From: Watersipora subatra
Lineage: Eukaryota > Bryozoa > Gymnolaemata > Cheilostomatida > Watersiporidae
Reading direction: 5' to 3'
Length of the DNA: 64,000 nt
Assembly: GCF_963576615.1 (NCBI RefSeq)
Contig: NC_088709.1
Span: 12,592,764-12,656,763, forward strand
Part shown: positions 1 through 11,575 of the stretch, piece by piece
How positions within the stretch are numbered: position 1 is the stretch's first letter
Layout of the letters: the number at the start of each line of letters is the position of its first letter
Position numbers and translations under genes: made by a program
Notes under the pieces: generated by a model
The model's input: only the letters and a program-made list of their open reading frames with translations
Database searches by the model: none
Told to the model about the DNA's origin: nothing

Positions 1-39
1 GTACTGGCTGGTTTATTCTATAAACCAGCCAGTACATAG
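1..39. repeat. Palindromic junction, cut by window edge
   Basis: The window opens inside an inverted repeat: an arm ending in GGCTGGTTTAT, a 3-base spacer TCT, then the reverse complement ATAAACCAGCC. The same junction is complete at 20038-20080, with 20-base arms. It appears to mark where a fragment was joined to its own inverted copy. Confidence 0.7.
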
Positions 40-448
40 TTCTATATTTTCTATATTTATAATTTCTAATTCTACACACTTTGACTTTAGGAAAAGGTTG
101 CCTAAGAGTAACATTGATAAACAGATTAGCCATTTATTACATTTGTTTATTAAATTTCTCATTAGGTTTAGAATTAAGTTGACCTGATTTTATTATCAAG
201 TAAAATCAAAGCTTTTAGCTTGTATCTTACATAACTATTCCTATTTAATTTGAAGTTCTTTAAATCGAGCTTTTGCTTTTATTAATTTTGAGTTGATATT
301 TGAGTTGATAATTATAAATTGAATTAGTTTAGATTTCAATGAATTTAATGTTAAAAAAATTTATGTCAGTTTTTATTTTCACCATTTTTAACTCTAAATG
401 CATACATCACCATGCCTTTTTATGTATCTATAATATAGGAAATGGCAA

Positions 449-527
449 GTTAGTAGTACTAGTAATAGTAGTAATAGTGGTGGCAATATTAGTAGTAATA
501 ATAGTAGTAATAATAGTACAGGGCACC
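449..527. repeat. (TAG)n microsatellite
   Basis: Imperfect TAG/TAA trinucleotide tract. It has a positional counterpart at 55805-55875 in copy D. Short reading frames across it on both strands are products of the repeat and not genes. Confidence 0.8.
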
Positions 528-1342
528 CTCAGGAGTAACCTGTCTTGACAAACTGTTGTTTTGCAAAGTTGTCCCCGTCGAGCGAAGTGAGCAAAACTAC
601 AGCTTGTCATAATACGCACTGCACCTGATGCATCAGTTGCACTGAAAGGGAGTTGTTCTCTTCCGTCTTTGCGGCTTGGCTGGGATGTTTTGTCGGTCGC
701 TCCATTGGTAATCATAACGGATTTTATTGAAAAAAAGGATAAAAACATTTAATCAGAGACTAGTCTCTGCGGTAAACTTTAGTAGAACTTGAGAACTTAG
801 GCAGCAACGGCAACTAAACGTGTTGTTATTTGTGCGCTCAGTCCGTTTTATTTGTATTTTTGTACCAGTCATTTTTATTTGTTCTAAAGTAAATTCAGTT
901 TTATTGCTGGCTTTTTATTGCTGGCTCACTCATTGTTTTCAGTTAATTAGATTATAAATAGATAAGTTATATGGATGCCAAAATTCAATTACCATGGCTT
1001 CTGCTACAGAAGTTCAACATTAGCCAGATCAGGTCGTTACAGTATGACTTTTTGCAACCTGCAACCTTTTTGCAAAGATATGTTAATGTCAACGTTTTTA
1101 TCTCATTTTTTTCTACATAAATGTTTGAGCTAATTCCATAGATATAGTAAACCCTAGATATGCAAATAATCAAAACAAGTGAGGCCTATAATTAGCATGA
1201 CGCTATGTCATGGTGATGTGTAAAGTGAATCAGCTGTTTTATGAACTCCTATTGACTTAACACCTAAAACTGCTCAATGTTTCCATATTTTGTGCATGTG
1301 AGACTGCATATTTTATTGATCTACTATATAAATGGCAATCGT

Positions 1343-1366
1343 TGTCTGTGTGTGTGCGTGCGTGTG

Positions 1367-1450
<84 letters not shown>
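1343..1450. repeat. (TG)n/(CGTG)n microsatellite
   Basis: Tract of TG and TGCG units just inside the Helitron left end. The copy D counterpart (56703-56750) is much shorter, so the tract has changed length since duplication. Confidence 0.85.
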
Positions 1451-1451
<1 letters not shown>

Positions 1452-2169
1452 CCGCCTTATAGAACACCGTACTTTTCGTACTATTAGCCGCGACTAGGTA
1501 TCTAGGGCGCATTAACGGGAATCTCCGGTTAGTGCGCCTCTATACATAACCTATTCATCATTTTCAGTTTTCACAAACAAATGACGTCATATTCTGTTAG
1601 TTATCTCCGCCTCTTTCCAGTGCCCAACGGCACCGTTCCGTTTTAAACAGCAAAGCTGCTGCCGTGTTAAAAAGCACCGTCCTGAGTTCTGCGGCTTATA
1701 CAAAGGTGCCCATACAGCTATACAAATGTACTAATTAAATTGAATAAATTAACGAGTATTAATTTACATGTAATTAATCTTTACTGCCAACGTGTACCGA
1801 GAAGGTCATGTGAACGTTTGTTTCTTGGGGCCACTGGAAAAAATGCTGTTCTCACCTACTACATTTATACATCAGGTGAGTATTTTAAAAGGTGAGTACT
1901 TCTCATTCAATGTTGTATTGTATATGAATTGCCACACCTCCGCTACTTAAAACGTTGGATTTGCAACCGTTCGGGATAGTAAGCATGTTCATTTCCTTCG
2001 GCAGCTGACTTACTTTTACTTTTTTCCAGCTACGAGTACCACAGAACTACAGCTACTGAAGAACTTGCACGGGCACTCCAAGCGTTGCTATAGGCGACGG
2101 TGAAAAGAAAGCGAGCTACGTATTTTACAAAAAAGCACACCATCTCATTCACTTTTAGAAACGCTTGAA

Positions 2170-2806
2170 TCTGTGCAATGCCTTCCAAAAAGCCTACTGC
2201 CCAAACGTAAGAACAGATTGATTCCCTTAGAGAAAAAGACCGAATTTTTAAAGCAGCAGAGCAAACACAGTTACGCCCACAATGAAACAGAACTGCTACT
2301 GCAGCTGCTACAAGCGCGGAAACTACAGAGCAAACACAGCTACGCCTACAACGAAACAAAATAGCAGCTGCTAGAAGAGCAGAAACCGCCGAACAAACAC
2401 AGGTACATCGAGAGCAGGCCAGAATAGATGCTGCAGTCGCTAGAAGTGCAGGGACTACTGAAACAACCCCTATCAGCAACTCAAATGGCTCAGAGCAGCC
2501 GCTACAGCGGCCAGACGTGCAGAAACCTCTGAGCGGATGCAGCGGCGGCAAGAACATGGTGCATTAGCTACAACAGCTGCTCGGCGAGCTGAATTTTTAG
2601 AGCAGATGAAACGGAAACAACAGCAAGATGCACTAACTACAGCAGCTGCTACCAGGCGCTGTGTATGGGCAGAAAACCTCGCACTTGACTACAGTCCTGC
2701 AACACAGTATAGGGCCAAATTTTTCTGTGGGACAAATGTCCAAAAATGCTCCAGATATAATACCTTATGTTGGACAGGTGAGAGGCCATATATGGGGTTT
2801 ATGTAG
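2170..2806 (+). pseudogene. Helitron Rep N-terminal relic (copy A)
   Basis: This is a decayed coding region inside the Helitron. From about 2490 to 2806 one frame reads as charged, Ala/Arg/Gln/Glu-rich repeats of the form AARRAET-EQ-QRRQ. It then reaches a Cys-rich segment with FFCGT..VQKCSR. The counterpart in copy D is better preserved (KCSRCNALHCKGERP). I read this as the N-terminal region of Helitron Rep-helicases, where such Arg/Gln-rich repeats precede a C..C.ALHW-type motif; that reading is from memory of the family. Upstream, 2173-2490, the frame is shifted. The Rep catalytic domain and the helicase are absent, so no function is expected. Confidence 0.5.
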
Positions 2807-3488
2807 TATATTCTATTGATAATAAATTTCATCGACACAACCACATTATTGCTGCACTGTTTGTATATACCATGTCAAAACACAGGCTATAGACAAAGAA
2901 CTGGTGAGTCATGATTAGTGTTTTTAAACATGTGGAAGTCTCAATTCATTAAACGCTAGCAATAGCTTAGCATTGCAAAAGCAAAATATTTTCTAGAATT
3001 TCTCAAAATAAAAATGTAAAACTTTTCAATACTGCTAGTTTGAAGAACTTCAGTTTGCCTAGCAATGTCAATTTCATTATCAGTTCTGTGTACAAAATTA
3101 CGACAACACCGATTTGAGTGGTTCGAGACTGATGCATTGTAGACTAGCTGTAGAACACATTGCATATTTTTATTGGTCTCACCAACATTATTGACATGTA
3201 TGTCTGCATATGTGTATGCAGTCTGATCAGCACAAAAATTTCAGTAGATTGCATATTTGGAGTTGTTTTACAGTATGAAAGACAACTCTCAATAAAACTA
3301 TTGCTTCACCTAAATCTGTTCCCGAACACGGGTAACGCAGCTAGTAACATATAAAACTGACTTTGAATGAGAAAGGCAAGAATTTTAGACACATGGTAAT
3401 GAATAATACTAACGATTTAGAAGCTTCTATGTCATTGATAATACAAAGAATGATCAAATAGAAATTAAACTAATAACAAACTAATGAA

Positions 3489-4425
3489 TCAAATGAGATT
3501 TAGAAGCAGTTGTCTGCAGATGGCATTTTTCAAATTCTTGATGACATCTGTCAAAAAGCCAGGCTGGCACTCTACTGTTTCAGACCCTGATCGGATAGTG
3601 TTTGATTTTGGCAATGTAAATTGTGTCCGCAGGTATTCATAAGCTTTGGGAGAATAATAGAACAATGTTATACGAAACTTTTTTACCTTTCCGCTGTAAG
3701 TCGTTTTAGTCTTTCTAGCTTTGTTTGTGGTTTCATTTGACAATAATTCTTCTAGACATCCATTCATCGATGTAAGCTCTATATTGTTAAGTTTATTGTC
3801 CTTTTTCAGTATTGTGATCAAATTATTTTGAATCCTATTCCTCTGCTCTAATCGATTCTTCTTTTTAATATTGCGATACCTGTGACAGCAGGCTGCTTAG
3901 GTCTACCACCACATCGGCAGCTCGTTGTCGAGGCTGTAGGTGTGTCCTGATTGTCAGAAGCTGCAGGTTGCTCATCGTCATGGATATTAGTATCACCAGG
4001 GGTAGTATTTTCAGGGTCAGGTATTTTGGTGCTGGCTGTTGTCTGAGATGTTCATGCACATTTCGGAGGCTTTCTGTTCTTATGGTCAGTGTCCGTCTTT
4101 TCACAGCTTTTGGCTGAAGGTAGGATGGATACATGAGCTGTAAATATTGTAGCTATTGCGTCAGATTTTAGCATTGGTTTTCTTCCAATACCTGGTGGAA
4201 CCTTGTAGCAGTCTTTCTGAAAATATCTACTGCATAATACAGAGCTTGATGTTGGAGTCCAATCCTGTCTTCGCACCGTCTTTACCCAAGCTTTACGGGT
4301 TTCAGCTCATTTCTCGTTTGGAAAGCAGTGAAACGCCAGATCTAGGCATTTCTCAGGATTGCTTGAACATCCATAGGCACAGCACCAGCTGCGGCTTGAC
4401 TTTTCTTAGCCTGAACATTAACAAT
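3489..4425 (-). pseudogene. THAP/P-element transposase relic (copy A)
   Basis: Read on the minus strand from about 4420 down, the frame gives a THAP-type zinc-finger region: CCAYGCS and FHRFPNEK in the better copy D, then a TGA, then W-PTSSSVLCSRYFQKDCYK and LKSDAI-TIF. A Ser/Thr/Pro linker follows, and then YYSPKAYEYLRTQFTLP (about 3660-3620), a signature of the P-element/THAP9 transposase central domain. The coding sequence stops soon after and the catalytic core is missing. In-frame TGA codons are seen at the FHRFPNEK position and after KPPKCA. The first TGA is shared with copy D, so this element was already dead when the segment duplicated. Confidence 0.65.
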
Positions 4426-4899
4426 GCATACATGTAGTAGAATGAATATCATTACATTACTTAGAATATGACAAAAAAGGCATTTGATCAATCATGCCAA
4501 GCTAGATTACAACCCTATCAGCTGAGAGACGAGTTTGTAATATATGTTGTTGTAATCAGTCTAGACACATTTTCTTTTATAGTCCCAAGAATTTATTCAC
4601 TTTACTTCAGAATAATCGTAGAAAAGTTTGTTCGTTGTTATGAGACCATGATAAGACAAGTAAGTTCAGTTGAGTTGGTAAGGTAGTTGGTTTGTTTCCA
4701 GTAGTAACTTACAACGTGAACCAATGGTATAGTACATGTGCAAAGGTTAAGTTTACCGATTGTTTAAAATTTTTATTGTGGGTTCACATACCAGGGGTAA
4801 GTTATTAGAGTTAGAGTTATTAAACAGTGTAATAAAGTCAATAAACTCAAAAAAACTTTGACAGTGAGAGAATGTTTAATTTGAAACAAAATGTCTCAA

Positions 4900-5560
4900 T
4901 GGTTACTTGAAAACTAGTTTTGTAGTCAAGTTTTATAATTTCAACTTTCCATCAAAGAATCAAGATCCTGTCTTCATGTTCTACAAAATCTACTAGTTCT
5001 CCATTCAGAGAATCATTGTTCGACAAGTCAATAAGGTCTGATGACAAAGCTTCATCAAATTAGGAATGGTCAGAGGTAGGAGTAGCAGAGTAGGAGTAGC
5101 AAAACATTTAGGAGTTTAGTTTATGTTTAACCTTTCATTGACGAGTCAAGAACCCCTCTTCATGTATCACAAAGTCTATTTTTTCACCATTCAGAGAACC
5201 ATTTGTAGACAAGCCAATAAGGTCTGGTGACAAACTTTTACCAAATGAGGAATTGTCAATTGTCACTGGACCCACGAGACCTTTAGGAGTGGTATGAGTT
5301 ACAATCATAGGGCTGACAACAGCTCTATGTACTGGCTGGTTTATTCTCAAAGTTGGGCTGACTTCAACCATTTTATTATCTTTAGCGTTCTTTTGTCAAG
5401 GTGAATCATATTGCATGGGAGAAAAAGATGTTGATTCTTTAAAACTCTTTTCTTGCGAATTATCAGCGATCCATTCATCTAAATCCGTGATCATTTTTCT
5501 GTGCATTTTTTTCTGTGTATTTTTGTAGTTTTTCTGAATGTATTCAAAGATGAATCACCC
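4900..5560 (-). pseudogene. Unrecognised coding-like relic (copy A)
   Basis: A minus-strand frame gives DEWIADNSQEKSFKEST, then SPMQYDS, a stop, then NQPVHRAVVSPMIVTHTT and SLSPDLIGLSTNGSLNGE. Similar peptides can be read at 46540-46960 (copy C), 60050-60660 (copy D) and partly at 19985-20060 (copy B). Within copy A the last part is also repeated in tandem (about 4930-5090 and 5130-5370). Substitutions between copies largely keep the peptide, which suggests a once-coding exon. I do not recognise the family; an exon of a transposon protein is one option. It has in-frame stops and is not expected to be functional. Confidence 0.4.
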
Positions 5561-6549
5561 CAAACTGCCTATGAATTGTTGATATGTTACAACTTGCATC
5601 AGTGCTGAAAGAGAGTATATCGATTAGAGTACAGTCGTATACCTCGTTATAAGTGTCCTGACATACGAGAAGTTGGAGATATGAGCATAATTCTGAGCGT
5701 ATTTTGGCCTTGTGATAAGAGACGACTTTGAGATACAAGCATACAAGAAGGTTCTCAATGCAGTCGTTCGACAACTGAGTATATGAGAGGCTGTTTATGA
5801 GAGTAGCAGAGCTCAGTCTTTATTGTCGAATCAGTTTGAAAGCGTTTTAAGAGGGCCGGCTAAAAGTGAAGGCAAAAAGAAGTCAAACAGCGAGGCAAGA
5901 AAAGGCGAACCAAAGAAGAAAATTCAAAAACTTAAAAGGAAAACCAAGTTACAATTAAGTTTTGATTGTGATTTGAGTAAAATTTATTTTTAAGTATGTG
6001 TTTTAATAGGCTAAGTTCATTTAAGTTAAGTTTAATGCTTACGTTGTGTAGTGTCAAAAAAGTGTAACGTTTTGAATTTTTTGCCGTCACTCATTGCCAT
6101 CAGCTGCTACTGTCTGTCTCAAAAGTAAGAACTCTATACAGTACTGTACATAGTTATGTCACATTTTGTTGTAGAACGTAACCATTAAATAGGGATTTGT
6201 TACTTTGTGAGTGTAGGTGGTGAATTAGAGCAATTAAAAATAATGTTGCTCGGTTGTAATTTCCCGTCTTGTGATATGTTTTTAGAGGATGAAAGAGGAT
6301 TAGTTTTCATTTACATGTAGTTGTTTTATATAGAAAAAACGATTTGAAATACAAGTGAACTGACTTACAAACTTGGCCCTAGAACTCATTAAGCCCGTAT
6401 GTTGAGGTATGACTAAACAACAATTATGTTCAATAGAAATCATTGAATAAAACTGGTTAGGTTTGTTGGAACAGCTGGAAACATGTTGCCAGATACTATC
6501 GACCAGATCAATGACACAGTAACAGTATATTGGCATTTCTCATATATAA

Positions 6550-6765
6550 ATGCATGTGCACACATGCGTGTGCACGCATGCGTGTGCGCTTGTGTGTGTA
6601 TGCATGCACGCATGCACGCATGTGCGTGTGTGTGTGTGCATGCGTGTGTGTGTGCGTGCGTGCGTGCGTGCGTGTGTGTGTGTGTGTGTAAATATGCTTG
6701 CGTGTGTATGTGAGCATGCATGTGTATGTGCACGTGTGTGTACACTCGCGCGCATTGTGAGCACA
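6550..6765. repeat. (TG)n/(GCATGC)n alternating purine-pyrimidine tract
   Basis: About 215 bp of TG, CG and GCATGC units, followed by a well-conserved stretch (6765-6840) found after the equivalent tracts at 21600, 47640 and 62630. His/Thr- and Cys/Val-rich reading frames here are artefacts of the repeat. Confidence 0.85.
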
Positions 6766-7599
6766 TGGCTATGGAGGTAACAAAATATGGTTGTACAAAG
6801 AAGTACATAGTTTGCTGCACACTTACATAAGATTCGTAATTTATAGTTTATATGCGTAAAACTAGCTAGTAGATTTCTCATACGTCAGATACTTTTAACC
6901 CTCTAAATCACTTTAGGACACTTGCTATAGGTTGTCACTAATTCCCATTATATTTGATCGTTTGTCTTAATATAGTTTCGCTTTTTTATTATTATATCTT
7001 TGGGTTAGCTTAGAGGCAGAGTTCATTCAAGTTATTGGTTTCATTGCAAAATGTTCTTACATAAATTTCGCTAATGAATATTCAATCAAAAATAATTTTT
7101 TTCATATACTTTAATCTAGCAGTTTATCGTACAGAATAGACTGACATTTGAGCATAACACTTTTCATACTCAGTGTATTAAAGTCTGCTGATGATTTTAG
7201 TAAATTACTAACAAACCATTATTGCTTTTATCCTAACTACTGGGTATATAGTAGATATCTGAATGCCTAATATCACAATTTGTAGTTGTCTTTCCTTGAG
7301 ATCAAACATGTTCAGTGTAAAAGTTCGAGGTCTTTTGCTCCTCGCCTCTCCTGTGTTATGTATTGTCACTATTAAGTCTTGTAGCCTTACCAGCATTCAC
7401 CCACCTCGTCGCTTGTTCGAGACTAACCAAAACATGAAAAATTTCCGTTTTTTGCCGATCTTCTTTTCATAAGGTTCAACCAATTTTTCCATACTGTAAC
7501 CAACTTTTGAAATTAAAGGCACAAAGCAGCTGAAATCAAAAGCAAAATTTTATAATGGCTTTAGACTATCTTTGTTTTTGAATTTTAACATGCTGATAG

Positions 7600-7955
7600 G
7601 ACTATGAGTAATAGAGGTAATAGTAGCATTAGTAACAGTATTAGTGGTAGCCGTGGTGTTACTAGTAGTAGTAATAGTAGTAGTAATACTAGTGACAGTA
7701 CTAGTAGTAGTGGTAATACTAGCAGCAGTAATGATCATAGTAGTAACAATAGTAGAAATATTAGTTATAGTAGCAGCAGTTATATTAGCATTAGTAATAG
7801 CGGTAATAATAGTAATAATAGTCATCATAATAGTAGTAGTAGTAGTACCAATAGTAATAGTAGTAATAGTAGTAGTCATAATAGGAGTATTAATAGTAAT
7901 GGTGATAGCGGCAGTAGTCGTGGTACTAGTAGTGGCAGTAATAGTACTAGTAAAA
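7600..7955. repeat. (TAG)n microsatellite
   Basis: About 355 bp of imperfect TAG/TAA/CAG-type trinucleotides. It aligns in position with 25505-25805 (copy B), 48615-48845 (C), 43815-44510 (E) and 61965-62330 (D). Six-frame Ser/Asn, Val/Ile or Thr/Ile polymers across it are not genes. Confidence 0.85.
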
Positions 7956-8875
7956 TGGTTTTGTTTCATAGTGAACTGATCGACTATTTTGTATACTATT
8001 TTTCTACGGAAAGTTTAGATCTAGGATAACTGATCATGAAGGATTTCAGGGATACATATTTACATCAGCTCTTGGTGTGGCCACATTGTAAAGAATATGG
8101 TAGCAAGTCAATAGCGTAACTATTTATGTTTCATATTTCAGCATAATAATTGTTATATTTATAATTCAGCACTCCATATGACTTGAAATTCTCAAAAATG
8201 AAGTCTGGTATTTTTGTTCTTATTAGATAAATTTGTATATATTTTAGCCAGAGTTTATAGGATGTGGATGGTTTCATGCCTTAACCAATATACCAAAACT
8301 CGCAACAATTATATATATTGATTTACTGCTAAAAGAGACAAGTTATCAGATATCTGTTCAGTTAAGTTCTAAAATATGCAAAGTACGCATTTACTAAAAA
8401 CTCTAAAGAACTTAAGCTCTAATAACTGTTTTCATTTTTTTTTAAAAGTTTATAGGTCTGTTTTACTAAGTCAACTTTTTAATTCTTCCAGTTGCATAAT
8501 GTTATAAACAAAGATTTCTGACATCCTTGGAGTTCGGTTCACTCTCATAAAACCTTTTCTCCAAGATGACTTGTTAAAAGCAGTTGCAGCTGGATATTTT
8601 AATTACAATTTATTAATAGAGTGTTTTATGAGTGCCCTATAGCGCATTATAATATTATCTATACCTCCATGTAAATAACAACATTTCCACCGCCTTAACC
8701 TACTTTAAACGTATAACATACACAAACAAACCTTAAAAATTGTCAAATACAGGTTGCAAAATACTTTCAAAGAAATTGTTTTTGATTTAGAAATCAAAGT
8801 CATCTAATGCTAAAAACCGTTCAAAGAGACATACAGGTAAAATAATATTACTGTCAGAAACAGATGACGCATAAG

Positions 8876-10078
8876 TCACTTATTCCTGTTTGCAAAGTTT
8901 CTACAATTGCTTTGGTTATTCCACTCATCTGCAAAGAGGTGACTCTGGGCAGTTTGAAGTGACTCAGGGTGATTGAGACTTTCACAAAGACTACAAACAG
9001 ACTTCTTGTTGGTTTCTCTGGTTACTGTGTAGCTGTGGCCCCACTCATGGTACCTGTTATAGGCAGCGTCATCATTCATTAGATATTGGAGGTATTTCCC
9101 TAAAGCCTCTATTGATGAGAAGTTGTAGGCATGAATAAATAAATTAGGAGATGCTACATCGGTATACTCTTCAATTGATAAACCACCGAGAGCTACAGGA
9201 ATAAAATAACCTTTGTTTTCTAAAGTCTTCCAAAACTTTTCTGTTATGTAATCTTTGCATAAAGAGTTCTCAAACGCTAAGTAAAACCGGTATTGCAAGT
9301 GCACCTTCACTTCGCATGTAATATCACCTTTTGTTGGACACGGCTGTTGATTAGTGCAGCTTCCAAATATGTCTCCATTTACATATGTTGAAAGAAGCCT
9401 CATAACCTCTAGTCTATTATCATGTTGAGAGTCACAGTTGGAGACATAAGCATACGCCCCTTTTGTCTTATGTTTAGCCTAGTCAACAACATCCTCCGAA
9501 GTACTCTCAGCTTTTTGTTTCATAAAGCCATAAGGAAAGTGGACCGGAATAGAATCTCGTGAGTAGGTCATGCTTCCATTAAATGAGTTGATGATTTTGT
9601 TGAATCTGTTGTGAGAGAAAGCTGGTGATTCCATGCTGAAAACAAACCAGAGTTGTCGCTGCCGTACTTCAGCTGGAACCTGCAGAGTTATTTGCTCACA
9701 ATTGTGACCGAAGATGAGGACATCATCTTGTTGGGCATAGTTGTTATTTAAACTGTGTCTGAATATGCAGTTTGAATATTGACAATCTTCAAAGTTCAAC
9801 TTTTCGCTCAACGATGGTCCACTCCGATCTATGCTCAGTATTAGCTTCATCTGCTCTACCCTCACTATTCCCTCAGAGCTATTTGTTTGTGTTTCTATTG
9901 TACTCCTCTGCTGTATCACTTCAGTTGTACTTTTAGTTGAGAATATTTCACTTTCTTGCTGTTGATTGTTCTTTACTAAATTCTTATACATGTAGTTGTT
10001 AGTATGTTTATGTAATATAACAGCAAGGCAAATGAAGAGTATTACAGCAATACAGAATTTTTTTAACAGCTGATCCAT
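8876..10078 (-). pseudogene. FUT1: alpha-1,3-fucosyltransferase with one nonsense codon
   Basis: GT10 family, type II Golgi enzyme that would transfer fucose from GDP-fucose. The frame runs from ATG at 10078 to a TGA at 8876, about 402 codons, like FUT2. It has an N-terminal membrane segment (residues about 8-22), a Thr/Ser/Gln-rich stem, the SPAFSHNRFN and MTYSRDSIP.HFPYG acceptor-side motifs, and the GT10 signature FYLAFENSLCKDYITEKFW. A single TAG at 9479-9481 replaces the Tyr codon (FUT2 Tyr201) between the N-terminal and donor-binding halves. Both sides stay in one frame with no other stop, so decay is recent, or readthrough occurs. The 5' side has the same candidate splice acceptor as FUT2. 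An insertion (about 10265-11575) interrupts the conserved 5' flank. Confidence 0.85.
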
Positions 10079-10264
10079 TGTAGACAACTCTCATACAGCT
10101 TTACCTGTAAAAGCAATTCCTAAAATTATTACTATGATAGGAGCGATTACTGTCTGTCCATTCATCCGAAGTCATCGTTAGAGGTTATGATATAACATTG
10201 TTTTGGACTCATATTCACAGTTCTTCTTCATAGTCTGACACATTGACACCTGCACCAATCAACA

Positions 10265-11575
10265 GCCTTACATCATCTATATATATATATCTCAGTGTAT
10301 GCAAGAATGTTATTCTGCGATTCTGTAAATCGGTGTGTCTGGCTATAGCTATTAAAATCTTGGAATAGAAAACTCACACCGTGATAGATTTGAACTCACA
10401 AAGATTGCAACCACATGTTTGCAAACCAACCATCTAACCACAAGTCTACGAAGCTCTTACGATATCTTTGCTTTTACTACATACTCTATACCCTTTTCTC
10501 GATTTCACTCGCTAAATGATATATTAGTTGATACATTGCGCCTATGGGTTACAATGCCCCTGTTATAAAACATTTTTTGCCTATGCCTATCAAACGCAAT
10601 GCGTTTTCGTTTCGCCATGTTAGGGCAATCTTGTTTTAAGCCATGCGATATTAATAAAAAATTCTCTCGAATTAAAAGTTTGACAATTGTTGCATGACAA
10701 AACAACAATTTTCCTTTGATTTTCTCAGCCCATACTAACTGTGTCAATAACAAATCATCTGTTTTGTAGTTTACATATTTTTTATTTATTTCACATCTAC
10801 ACTTATTTGCTCTACAAATTTATTTCATTCACTCAAAACACTATTTTCCAGCAACACTAAGTTTTCCTTCATTTTGATTATAGCACATTAATTTATAGCG
10901 AGCTTTTGGCGCTTACTTTGTGTTCCACAATCATTAAACATGAACAAAGTCTGTTTCTTCTCTTTATATAAATTACTTTTTGCATTTATTTTTTTAAGTG
11001 TTTTTAAGTTATAATCATTATCTTTATATTTTGTAATTTTTTTAAATGTGTTGCTTCAATTTCAAATGTGTGACTATAACGACACGTATTCAAATTTATT
11101 TTCCAAAGGACATTCACTTAAAATTGCAAAACTTAAACCTTTTTACATGAAAACGCTTGAGTAGGATTTGCGGCATTTGCCTCTATACAATCTCCCCCCA
11201 TTCAGTCAGACAGAGTATCTTTGTGCGCTTTATAGACGTGTGTAATTTCAATATATTTTACCTTATCTTATATGAAGAACAAGTATCGTCGTATTCAAAG
11301 TTTTGATGGATAACTTTTGCTGCAACAGGAACCTTTTTCATACTCTTCTATGTAATAATACTAATTGCTATTATTACCTCAACATATTCATTATTGTGTT
11401 TTGTTTACAATATCAAACAATTTTTTCATTCTAACACTTTTATAGCTGATTCATTTTTTAACTGAACAAAGCACTTTACACATGATATGAAATTTAAAAG
11501 TCAGAATGGTAAATGTTGTAAATGTTAAATAAAAATAAATTTTCTGTGCAAAGACCTATTTTATCGAGCATTCTT
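10265..11575. mobile_element. Insertion in the FUT1 5' flank
   Basis: Sequence upstream of FUT1 matches that of FUT2 and FUT4 up to about 10260 and again from about 11575 (AATTATCATCATCAGAGA). The intervening 1.3 kb is absent there. It contains a SINE at its left side and, near its right end (11470-11570), sequence related to the repeats at 39797-40140 and 41110-41436. I found no clear terminal repeats. A minus-strand reading frame of 82 codons (10505-10753) resembles nothing I know and is probably chance. Confidence 0.55.
10300..10460 (-). mobile_element. tRNA-derived SINE
   Basis: On the minus strand there is a pol III A-box-like run (GTGGTTAGATGG, about 10448-10425) and a B-box-like run (GAGTTCAAATC, 10397-10387), then a body holding AAGATTTTAATAGCTATAGC. 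That body sequence and the GTTCAAATC core recur at 42440-42545 after a different tRNA-like head. The pairing of a tRNA-like head with a shared tail indicates a SINE family and not tRNA genes. Confidence 0.55.

Larger units (their letters stand above)
1320..3344 (+). mobile_element. Helitron, copy A (defective)
   Basis: The left end starts TCTACTATATAAATGG and is preceded by A. The right end has a short hairpin, CCCG-aaca-CGGG, then TAACGCAG and the terminal CTAG, and is followed by T. This fits the known Helitron rule: a 5' TC, a 3' hairpin plus CTRR, insertion between A and T, and no target duplication. Inside are a TG/CG tract (1343-1450), a palindrome-rich stretch (1465-1710) shared with the MITE at 36294, and the decayed N-terminal part of a Rep/helicase protein. 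At about 2.0 kb it cannot encode a full Rep-helicase, so it is non-autonomous or a remnant. Copy D at 56678-58580 occupies the same site. Confidence 0.7.
1..8470. repeat. Intergenic segment, copy A
   Basis: This long segment precedes FUT1 and recurs, diverged, before the other fucosyltransferase copies. By eye, 100-8000 aligns with 55446-64000 (copy D), 1-480 with 20041-20470, 3770-4030 with 21225-21480, 6760-8500 with 21745-26350 (copy B), and 4860-8400 with 46540-49330 (copy C). It holds a Helitron, a THAP/P-element relic, an unrecognised coding-like relic, a TG tract and a TAG tract, listed separately. Stretches 550-1300, 5560-6540 and 8030-8870 hold no gene that I can support; the last merges into the FUT1 3' flank. 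Confidence 0.85.

Noticed and set aside
3865..4134. A separate minus-strand gene overlapping the THAP relic
   Set aside because: It is an alternative frame of the same relic; the THAP and P-element motifs are in the other frame.
10079..10087. Upstream TTG as the FUT start
   Set aside because: An ATG three codons downstream is shared by all four FUT copies. TTG initiation is not expected in a nuclear gene.
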